Part shown: piece by piece, positions 24,623-33,222 of the stretch | Layout of the letters: the number at the start of each line of letters is the position of its first letter | Numbering within the stretch: the first letter of the stretch is position 1 | From: Podospora bellae-mahoneyi | Lineage: Eukaryota; Ascomycota; Sordariomycetes; Sordariales; Podosporaceae | Direction of reading: 5' to 3' | Length of the DNA: 64,000 nt | NCBI RefSeq assembly: GCF_035222275.1 | Contig: NC_085886.1 | Location: 1,488,001-1,552,000, forward strand | Translations under genes and position numbers: made by a program | The notes under the pieces: model-generated | What the model saw: only the letters and a program-made list of their open reading frames with translations | Database searches by the model: none | Told to the model about the DNA's origin: nothing

Positions 24623-27100
24623 CTCGGTATACCGCGCCTGTCGAAGGTGGCGCGCCTAGTCACCTTTACCTGCGACCAGAGGATGAAGCGGATGATTGTG
24701 GTTAAACTGGCTTCTCACTGCCTCGACCGCGATGCCGGCGTGGTGCGGAAGATATAATCAAGAACAAATTCAGGGGTTGTAGGCAAGGCTGAACCGTTTT
24801 TATCGCACGTAGGTGAGCCGCGTCGTCTCCATGGAGTTGATTGGATATATCCGTCTCGAGGCGTTGTGGTAGCCCGGATGTAAGACGCGCAAGATCATGG
24901 AACGGGATCTTGGATCGGCGCCAGCGTTGCAGCAGCAGATCAATCCGACAGTCGGCGGTTGCTTGGAAAGCAGCTTGTTTTTCTCTTAAAGAATGAATCA
25001 GACCACAAAAGCCGAGCAAACAGCAAATCTCTTCAACAGTCAAGTTGTCTCAATCTCGAATGGTGGAGCTCCGGGCTTGACCGTTGGCAACGACGTTAAT
25101 TGGGTAATTGAGATCAGATGCAGTTCCGTAACGTGGCTCCGTTGGGCATTCGTTCCAGTGGTCGCGTGTAGAATTTAGTTGGGTTGGGTAAAGTAGGTGG
25201 GAAAGAAAGAGAAGAAGAGGCAATAACAGGACAAAAGAGAGCAAGCAATAATTCAATCAAGAAAAAGAAGACGACGAAGTAACCGTAAGTAGAGAGAGAG
25301 AGAGTGTGTGTATGTGTGTTCGACGAGGGGTGGCAGCAGCAGGACAGAGAACTGAAGCTGTGCCGTTGCTCTCTGCTTGGGATGCGCCTGCTTCGCAAAC
25401 GAACTGGGAAAAGGGGGCTCGTCGTGAGAGAGAAAAAAAAATGATTAAGTTAATAATGAGGGGATGCGATCAAAAGGAGGTTGAGAGGCGTCTGGCGTCT
25501 GGCTGCTTGCCCTCGCTCCGTCACGGCGCTCCTCCTGGTGAGATAATTTATCTGCCATTGGCCACTGAATGGGCGAGCAGCAAGGGTGGGGGAGTGGGAG
25601 ACGAGAATGGTCCCAGCACAGGGCATCGTGAGAGTGGGGTCCTTGCAGAGGGGTCCAGGAACCGGGCCATGGTGTGAATTTCAGGGGTACCTTCCGGTCT
25701 TGGTCTCTCTCTCCTCACGCATAACATTTGTTAAAGAACATGGCGTGCTCAGGTAGCATTCTGGTGATAGTCAAGATAGTTAGCCTTCATGAGAGAGGTA
25801 AGGTACACTGAGGAATAGTATGGGAATTGAGTCTTTGTAGCTTCAGAATACCATGTTTATCTCCCAAGACCAGGTGGGCTGTTGAAATTGGTGAATCTCT
25901 TCAACTTTCCCAAACTTCAGCTTCAGTCATTTTCTCCTGGAGCCCGAAGGAGGACCCCTGCAGGCCATGCCCGGCACACTTGACCCCTTTGGGAAACCCC
26001 CATCTTCCGTTTCAACGGCGCTAAGTTTCGCCTTGGATTCCACTCCAGTTTGATGTTGAAGGCGACCCGGATTCTAGAAACAGAGGGGCGATTCTGTACA
26101 GAGAGGAGTAGTTGTCGCTGATTCATCACTGAGAACAAGCACATCACCAACCAAGTCTGACTGCATCGGAGCCACATATCATTGGGCATCTCGTCCTTCG
26201 TAACAGAGGACGTTGTGGAGTCGGGGATGAAACGTGGTGACAGCTGTGCTATGTGCAGGCGTTTTTAACAACCGGGGAATTTTGTCCCACCACAACCACC
26301 ACCCAACAGCGCGGTATGCACCCACGTTGCATCGTTCGAGAACCTTGGTGTAAACCACAGACACGCTTTGACCTTTTGTGACCGAGATACAGCCCCAGTT
26401 CTTTCTTCCATTCGTCAGCATTATCGTCTTAACTCCTCGCATCTTTAATGTTGCAGCCATGAGGGCCCGTGCGTCTCGATATCAAGACCAATCATCATGA
26501 AGTCGTGGAAAAAGGACGGCAGGACACTTAAACGTTGTCTGATGGCCAAGATAAACAATTGGGATTGTTTCGACGGGAGATTTTCCCATGGGATTATTGT
26601 CACACTTGATTCTGCGGTCGAAGACACAGCCGATCTCTGTGCAGCCTACTATCAGAACGTCAGTTTCACGACTTTATACTTTAACTCTACCTACCCTATT
26701 CACGGCATGCCATATACGCATAGAGTAAAAAACTTACCGGTGTTCAGAGATCATATCTATCCATTCCTCCTGTGGTCTGGGTCTGTCCTATTTCAAGATC
26801 CAAGCTATTTGGTTGGCATGATGTGAATTTAAGCATGTAAGGCACGGTACTTAAGTAAAACCTCACTGCTGTAGCTGCTTGCGGCAACAAAGAAAGGGGA
26901 GCAAAAGGGGGAAATATATCAACACCAAAACTGCTCCCATGACCAAGTATCACAAGAAAAAAGAACTCATCACGGAGCCGAGCTTACCATGGAAAGTACT
27001 AGGTTATGGTCATTATGTCCTGAACAAATATACTCACGCATGAACAACCTCAGGTCAACAAGCCACTATGACAGCTCATCTATTCATCCCACTCCTCACC
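24623..27100. other. divergent upstream region ADF-H gene / MYND gene
   Basis: About 2.5 kb lies between two divergent starts. An AG/GT microsatellite spans about 25290-25319. An ATG frame at 26497-26826 (109 codons) has no family resemblance and is not called. Promoters and long leaders are the likely content. Confidence 0.45.
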
Positions 27101-28063
27101 ATGTCCTCCCCCATCCCCTATTGCAACACCTGTAAAAGATCAACTCTCGAAGTAATTCTCCTCCCCTGCACCAACAGCTCCCAAACAACCTACTGCTCCC
27201 AAACAACCTACTGCTCCCGCCTCTGCGAAGACGCAGACCTAGCCACCCACCAAACCGAATGTGACCAATCACCCTCCCCTCTATCACCCCTACACCATCA
27301 CCACCACCAAGATCTACCCTCCATCCCAGAAGAAGTAAACCCCTTCATCCCCTCCCACCCCCTCCCCCTCCGCATAGGAACCCCTCACACCCGCCTCCCA
27401 ACCAACAAATACCTCCACAACCTGCCCCAACAAGACGTCTTCACCATCCTAATAGACACCTACCGCCTCCACCTCCACGAACAGTTCAAATACGGCGGCC
27501 CCGACAATAACACACCAAAAAAACCTCGCCACCACAACACACCTCAACCACCCGGCCCAGATACCACCACGCTCATCACCCACTTCATCACCCTCGCCTC
27601 CTGCCGTCTAAAGCCCAACCCCCTCCTCCCACCCTGGTGGTCACCCACCAGCCTCAGCACCCTCCTCGACCTGGCCTCCGGTAACCTAACTACCTCCACC
27701 ACCGCCCTCCTCCCCGACCTCCCCCCAGAAACAAAGGATTGGCTCAACCTCACCACCCGCCCAGCAATGTCGAAAGAGGAGCTTCGTTCTCACTACTATT
27801 ATTCTCATAGTCAAAACAATCATCAACATGAAGCCGAAAATGACAACATCCAGGACGTCAGCAAATCGCCGGGCAGAAACAAACCGAATAGTATCAAAAG
27901 GGGCGACTTCATCCTCCAGCTCCGCTACCTGGCCCAGGTCATCTTCGGCTGCCCAACCACAGGCTGCATCTCCTTCAAACCCACCATTGCCCTGCTGGCA
28001 GAAATCGAAAAGAGAAAAGGCTGGGTGGAAGACAGGCGGTTTTGGGAGTACTTACGGTCTTGA
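27101..28063 (+). CDS. small MYND-type zinc-finger protein
   Basis: This single-exon protein has 320 residues if the ATG at 27101 (context CACCATGTC) is used; an in-frame ATG at 27068 would add 11. The N-terminus is a MYND-like finger with C8, C11, C23, C32, C38, C42, H50 and C54. The second half has the family pattern YC-S-x2-C-x7-H-x3-C. An exact 18-bp tandem duplication (27178-27213) repeats SQTTYC inside the finger and changes the spacing of the middle cysteines. The remaining ~260 residues hold a fungal helical region (DVFTILIDTYRLHLHEQF and GCISFKPTIALLAEIEKRKGW). MYND fingers usually bind proline-rich partners; the partner here is unknown. The sense strand is extremely C-rich and G-poor up to about nt 27770, which shapes codon choice. 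Confidence 0.75.
   Translation: MSSPIPYCNTCKRSTLEVILLPCTNSSQTTYCSQTTYCSRLCEDADLATHQTECDQSPSPLSPLHHHHHQDLPSIPEEVNPFIPSHPLPLRIGTPHTRLPTNKYLHNLPQQDVFTILIDTYRLHLHEQFKYGGPDNNTPKKPRHHNTPQPPGPDTTTLITHFITLASCRLKPNPLLPPWWSPTSLSTLLDLASGNLTTSTTALLPDLPPETKDWLNLTTRPAMSKEELRSHYYYSHSQNNHQHEAENDNIQDVSKSPGRNKPNSIKRGDFILQLRYLAQVIFGCPTTGCISFKPTIALLAEIEKRKGWVEDRRFWEYLRS
27178..27213 (+). repeat. exact tandem duplication, 18 bp x 2, inside the MYND finger
   Basis: The unit CTCCCAAACAACCTACTG occurs twice without a mismatch, followed by five bases of a third copy. It is in frame and duplicates six residues ending in Cys. Perfect identity indicates recent slippage, or an assembly error to be ruled out. Confidence 0.95.
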
Positions 28064-28547
28064 GGTCTTTGACCATATCATGACCTAGGACATGACATTA
28101 TAAATGCCCCTGCCGTGTAAATCTGTCAGAATTCAAAAAAACTGCATACAGCTCAACAACTCTGTCACACCCGAGTAAAAAACAACTTTAGCAATCACAC
28201 CTTCACAAGGGTCACCCAAACGGCACACACATAATATGTTCATACCTAACAAAACGAAGCACATCCCCCCCTTCATCATCTACATGCCTTCCGTTTTCGC
28301 TAAGATTATCACAAAACATAAAACATTCGCGTCTTCCCTCCCCCATCCCAAAGACCCATTTTCTTTGCTTCAATAACAACCCTTCATGTGTCTTCTACCC
28401 TCTCAAATCCCCATCACGGCCCTCCTGTGGCCCCATTTTACTTTCAGCCATGCAACTTCCTTCACCCTTCAGCTCCATCCGATCACTTCTTCACCTCTCA
28501 AAAACACCCCTCCTCTGTGGATGCCACCACCGCCGTCGGGTATTCTC
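28064..28547. other. convergent intergenic region MYND / PP2C
   Basis: This gap of about 480 bp lies between two stop codons. It is rich in C and T with short A runs and most likely consists of overlapping or abutting 3' UTRs. No gene, repeat or structured RNA is apparent. Confidence 0.5.
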
Positions 28548-30432
28548 CTAAGACTTGACCAGCGGCGGGTTAGAACCCATCGCCCGTTCGGCCAACGGCG
28601 GTGCCGGCTCCGTCAAATCCGGGACCTCAACGTCTGATCGAGTCCCATCAACAACCACCGCATCCTTCGTGCCGTTACCCTCCACCGAGTTCACCACAGC
28701 CTGCCTCGACTCCTCCTCAACAGAACCCTCAATTGCCGTCGGTGTAAAGTCCGCTTCCGCTTCTAGTTTAGCAGGGTCACGGCCGTGTCCAAAATTACTG
28801 GCCGAGATACCAACCGCGGGCGTGTTTCCTTCAGCAATCTTGGCTTTCGTCTCATTGATAATCTTTTCTGCTTCGCTGAGCTTGCCCGCGGCAGACGCAC
28901 TGTCCCCCTCGACGCCAATCTCCTTGCTGGATTGCTGGTCGAGAGTGCCCTGCTTGTCAAAGCGGACGATCATACAAGAGAGGTTGTCAGTACTGAAGCG
29001 AGCAAGAGCGTGGTCAACAAGTTGTTTCGCTGCCGCGCCGGGGTCCATCGTGTTGCGGACAAGGTCGACAGCCTCTTGATCTGAGGCAACGTCCCACAAC
29101 TGCAGGATATACGTTAGCATACATGGTACTTGTAGGGCAGGATTAGCCCTATAAACTTACCCCATCACAAGCAATAATGATAAACTCATCTTCATTTGGC
29201 TGCAAAACAGTCTCCGTAGTGTACGGGTGCCCTGTCACCAACTCCTTCATGTATGTGTCGCCCAACGCCCGAGTGACAGCAAGGACACCGTTCACGCGGT
29301 TGTTCAATATGAGGCCACCTGCTGCCGAGATGCGCTTGCCCTCATGCTCATCACTGCCCTTGTGGTCATAGGATAACCGCATAGCCTTGCCCGCCCGACA
29401 GAGAACGATACGGGCGTCGCCGACGTTGGCGGTATAGAGAACACGCTGCCTCTTGGAAGCATCTTTTAACCTTGCATGCGCAGCTTCAGGGGCCGCTAAT
29501 GACGGGGCGCTCTCCCCAGTCTTCGCCTCCTCCGCGGCCTTTGCCAACGCAGGTGCAATGGCCTGAGAACCAGTCACCGAGGCGTTGCTCGGGACCCGGT
29601 CTTCCCAACGAAGCACAGCGATGGCGGCGGTACAACCGCTGTTCTTGACTGGCAAGTTTGCCAGCTGCTGATCAACAGCAGTGAATGTTTGGTCGAGCAG
29701 CTCGGGTATCGGCGAGTTTGGATTCTTTTTGATGATGTCTTCGAGGATAAGATGAAGCTTCTTTCCGCACCAGTCGGCAGCAAACGTGCCGGCATGCCCG
29801 TCGAAAATCGCGAAGTACCCATTGTCCGTCTCTATCATGTCGCTGTCACCAGCCTCATCGGCATTGCCCGAGGACTTTGACGACTTGGAATCTGTACCGA
29901 GAGCCGGGGCTGGCGTACAGAGAAAGTTGTACAGGAATGCATGGGTGTCCTCCATCGTCCGCCTGCATCTCTTGTTGCGATCCTCCCAAACACCGACTTT
30001 GAAGGTAGATCGAGGGCCGGGGAGCGACGAGCCGGCGGCGTTGTTGTGCTGGCCCTGGGGCACGGCGAGTGCTTGATCTTTCTTGCCTAACTCTTCCAGA
30101 AGAGCCTGGTCCGTATTCTTAGAGTTAGCACCCGCATCGCTGTTGCTGCCCTTCCCAGACTGAGTGAAGAGAGTATTCTTCGCCTGGGCTATGAGGTTGC
30201 TGGCTTTGGCGCTCACCCCGCTGCTCCGGCGCTTCTTCTGCTCAGCCAAGCTGCCCGCGCTGGGAGGACTGCCATTGCCACTCCGCCTCTCGCCGCTCGC
30301 AGCCTGTTCGGTGGATTTGGTAGGCGATGGTGTAGCGCGGCCGGCGTCGTCCTTGTCCGGGGAAGGAGACTTGCTGCCAGCCTTGCTGCTCGAGTCCGCG
30401 ATGCCGCTGTCTGACTTGGAACTGCCAAACAT
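28548..30432 (-). CDS. ptc1: PP2C-family Ser/Thr phosphatase (Ptc1-like)
   Basis: Two exons, 30432-29161 and 29099-28548, give 607 residues; the intron has a GTAAGT donor and a CTGCAG acceptor in phase 0. After a Ser/Lys-rich N-terminus of about 135 residues comes a full PP2C catalytic domain (~139-470). It shows motif [10 protein letters not shown], the metal-binding FDGHAG (Asp211), [47 protein letters not shown] and the final [13 protein letters not shown] variable, acidic C-terminal tail follows. PP2Cs are Mg/Mn-dependent monomeric phosphatases; Ptc1 relatives restrain MAP-kinase pathways and aid organelle inheritance. The exact Ptc number is inferred from overall resemblance. The frame stays open upstream to 30963, but the ATG at 30432 gives the usual start MFGSSKS. 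Confidence 0.88.
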
Positions 30433-31631
30433 CCTCAGCAGGCCTCCCTGGGAGAGACTGCGTAGTTTGCTGCCTGCCAGATTGGATGTTTTAACGAAAT
30501 AGGGGGCTTGAAAGGAGATGGCCCCAGACGTGATCGAGGGATTCAACCGAGAGCAGCGGAACTCGGTGCGCTTCGGTGTATGGAGTTGATATAGGCGCTT
30601 GCGTGGCGGTGGTGGTGAAGATGTGCGAGTTGATCCAATGGGCCACGAGGTGAGACAGGATAGCAGTGATGGGCAAGAAGACAGGAGGGACAGGAAGATC
30701 GTTGGTGGGTTGGTGCCTGGGTTGTCTGAGGGGTCTTGTGATGGGAGGTGTCCTGGGATGATGTAATGGCCCAAAGCTGCGGCGGCTGTTCTGGGTAGGT
30801 GCAGATGGCAAGGACTGCGGGAGTTGTGGGAAAGTGTGGAATCAGTTGGAGACGACGAGAGAATACGGTACGGTACGGTACGGTATGATGCTGTGTCTGA
30901 CAGCGGGTCAATTCTCAGGAGGCCAGGCCGGTGTCGATCTGCCCGGCTGTGAGGCTTTGTCACGCCTGTCTCTGCGGTCCGTGGTTGTGTCGGTGGGTGT
31001 TGCTTTCAGGCGTAGCTGGGCGTCAGCGGCACGAAAGTGGGGTGATGGGAATCGATAGGCTGGGCACTAACGACCCTTGTCTCCCAAGGTAGCCAAGATG
31101 TCAGGGTTGTTGGACAAGGCAGCCCGTGAGGTTCTTGGCCTACTTTGATGTTTTGACGATGTTCAGGTATAGATAGGCAATAGATGGATGGTAGCAGAAG
31201 CTGTCAAATGTGTCTTCAAGGCTGTTTTCAATCATTGCAATTAGAAAGCAGTGGTGGGGTGTACGCTGATGTAATGTTACATGCACCCCAGATGAGCGTG
31301 AACGAAGAACCGAGCTCTTGGGGCACCCATAGTAAACCCATAGATCATCTAAACTACCACTTCATAGTCCTGCTCCCAAAAATGTACATGCCTACACTTG
31401 TCATAAATCATCCGCCGCTTGGAAAGAATACCAGTGCGCCTTCCAGGTTGTTTAACAGAAAAGCAGAAACAGACGAGGCGGAGGAGGGTTTATATCATCC
31501 CCAGTCCCCATTAACGGCCTTGTAAACTTGGTGACTGCCCATAGAAAGCCGAACAGTTTCAAGTAGCACTCCAACTCCGTAAGAACCTAAACCCACAAGC
31601 CATAACCGGATACAACACCACGCCTCCGCAA
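30433..31631. promoter_or_regulatory. upstream region of the PP2C gene and 3' flank of vps2
   Basis: About 1.2 kb lies between the PP2C start and the vps2 stop; both genes read leftward. It includes a pentamer array at 30866-30885, described separately. The rest is unremarkable, with no supported gene. Confidence 0.45.
30866..30885 (+). repeat. (CGGTA)4 pentamer array
   Basis: Four perfect copies of CGGTA lie about 435 nt upstream of the PP2C start. The array contains overlapping GTAC palindromes and could be a binding-site cluster or simple slippage. Confidence 0.8.
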
Positions 31632-32427
31632 TCATCGTCTGAGACTGTCAAGCCGGGCTTGTAGGTCGTCGTCCCCGGGATCTGCTCCGCCGCCTCCCCC
31701 TCCAACCGCTTGCGCAATCTTGGTCTCCGGCACGGATTGGGACTGGAGACCTGAAGGTGTTTCGCCGAGCTATAATTTGAATTCAATCAGCACGCCAGAA
31801 GAAAAGTCTTGGCAGCCACTGGTACTTACTGCTTGGCTCAAGTCTACACCAATCTCCTCCAAGACCTGTTCCACAATCTCATCACCCTCCTCTTCAGCAC
31901 CGACGTCCATGGCGTCATCAATAGCATCGTCCATCATCTCTTGCCTTTGCTCCATGATGTCGTTCTCCCGCTCAAACTCCATGGCGATTCGCTGGAGAGA
32001 GGGAAGGTTCATAGTACGGTTCATGCTCCCAAGTGCCATCGTAGCACCTTTCATCGCCTGCATCATCTGCTCGTTCGTGCGGTAGGTCTGAAGGCGGAGG
32101 GAGATCTTTTGCAGCTGGCTTTTCATGCCGTAGAACTTGTCAATGTATCGTCTGGTGCGAACCAAATCCTTTGCTTGAATCTTGCAAGCACCCATCTGGC
32201 CCTTCTGGGCGCTCTGGCGAATCTGGGCGACGAGAGCCTTCTCCTGCTTCTCCAGCTTGACGCGCTGCTGGTCCAATTCCCTGATCGCCTTGTCGAGGAG
32301 TCGCTGGTTCTTGCGCAGACGCTCGGCCGGCGTCATGCGCTTGCCGAAAGCCCATTCTAGGATCTTGAGATGGTCAGTCCTGACTATGCTGAGGTGTAGT
32401 GGGGCGGTGCGGGAGGCTCACATTCAT
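31632..32427 (-). CDS. vps2: ESCRT-III subunit Vps2 (CHMP2 family)
   Basis: Three exons: 32427-32422 (only ATG AAT), 32363-31830 and 31769-31632, giving 225 residues. The first intron (58 nt) has a GTGAGC donor, an ACTGAC branch site and a CAAG acceptor; joining restores the family start MNILEWAFGKRMTPAERLRK. The basic N-terminal helix hairpin (RKNQRLLDKAIRELDQQRVKLEKQEK) and acidic C-terminal half are those of the Snf7 superfamily. The last exon encodes a MIM1 motif, DDDLQARLDSLRR, fitting (D/E)xxLxxRLxxLR, which binds the MIT domain of Vps4. Vps2 caps ESCRT-III filaments on endosomes and recruits Vps4 for membrane scission. If the last 60-nt intron is retained, the protein gains a short unrelated tail and loses MIM1. 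Confidence 0.95.
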
Positions 32428-33222
32428 CTTGCCGGCTGTGATTCTTGAATGTGTGCAGAATTAGGTGTTGAGGGACGAAATGCCGACAGACCTGCTGGGC
32501 CGAGGACGTGTGTAGTTGAGTCAATGAAGAAACCAAGAGCAGGGTGCGCCGAAGTTGGTGGTGGTCTTGGTTGTCTTGGAGATGCGCTATCAGTCAAGGC
32601 AACGGCCTGTAATCCAGCCGCGGACGCGCAAGCCACTCTGAGGTTTTGAGCCACACCACGCTAAACACGGACGCTGACAGCTCACAGGGAAGCAAACCCA
32701 CAGTGACCTCATCCAAACCCAGCTTTTGCCCCGCAAATTGCATGTGTTCATGACCCCCAGGACAAGGTCATGGGAGTCTGTATCTCAAGAGGAAGTGCAT
32801 CGATAATGCAAGGTGGACTCATTTTGGTCAGAATATGGGATAGTGAATACTGTTAGAGTATATCTAGCTTATTTCTGCACTTCAGACCCTTTGTTCACCT
32901 GTTAGCCCGCGCGGAGCAGTATCATGATCTCAAAGTATAGAGCTCCGTATGGAAGAAACGCCCTATCGGTGCTATCAGAAAATGGAATGTTCGGAAGGGC
33001 AACAGCCAATCAGAATGTGCCTTTCATTGCGACGAACGGGAGATTTGCCGCTCCGCTAAAAATCATGCGGACGACGGGGAGCCATGATGAAAAAAGTCAA
33101 CCGAACAATTGCCCGACCTGCCATAGCCTACGGAAGTACCCAAACCTTCGTTATGAATTTTGACTAGACTGTCCTGCACACCATCTCCCCTCCACCCTCC
33201 CGATACGTAGCACGCTGTCACC
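32428..33222. promoter_or_regulatory. divergent promoter region vps2 / fzo1
   Basis: About 800 bp separates divergent starts. The clearest element is a CCAAT box near the fzo1 side, listed separately. No gene is seen. Confidence 0.5.
33006..33010 (+). promoter_or_regulatory. CCAAT box upstream of fzo1
   Basis: The context AGCCAATCAG matches the preferred site of the HAP/NF-Y complex and sits about 215 nt before the fzo1 ATG. HAP-type complexes drive many mitochondrial genes in fungi, which fits the gene. Binding is inferred. Confidence 0.5.

Noticed and set aside
26497-26826. ATG-led frame of 109 codons between the ADF-H and MYND genes
   Set aside because: No family resemblance, no splice context and no bias; it is probably chance.
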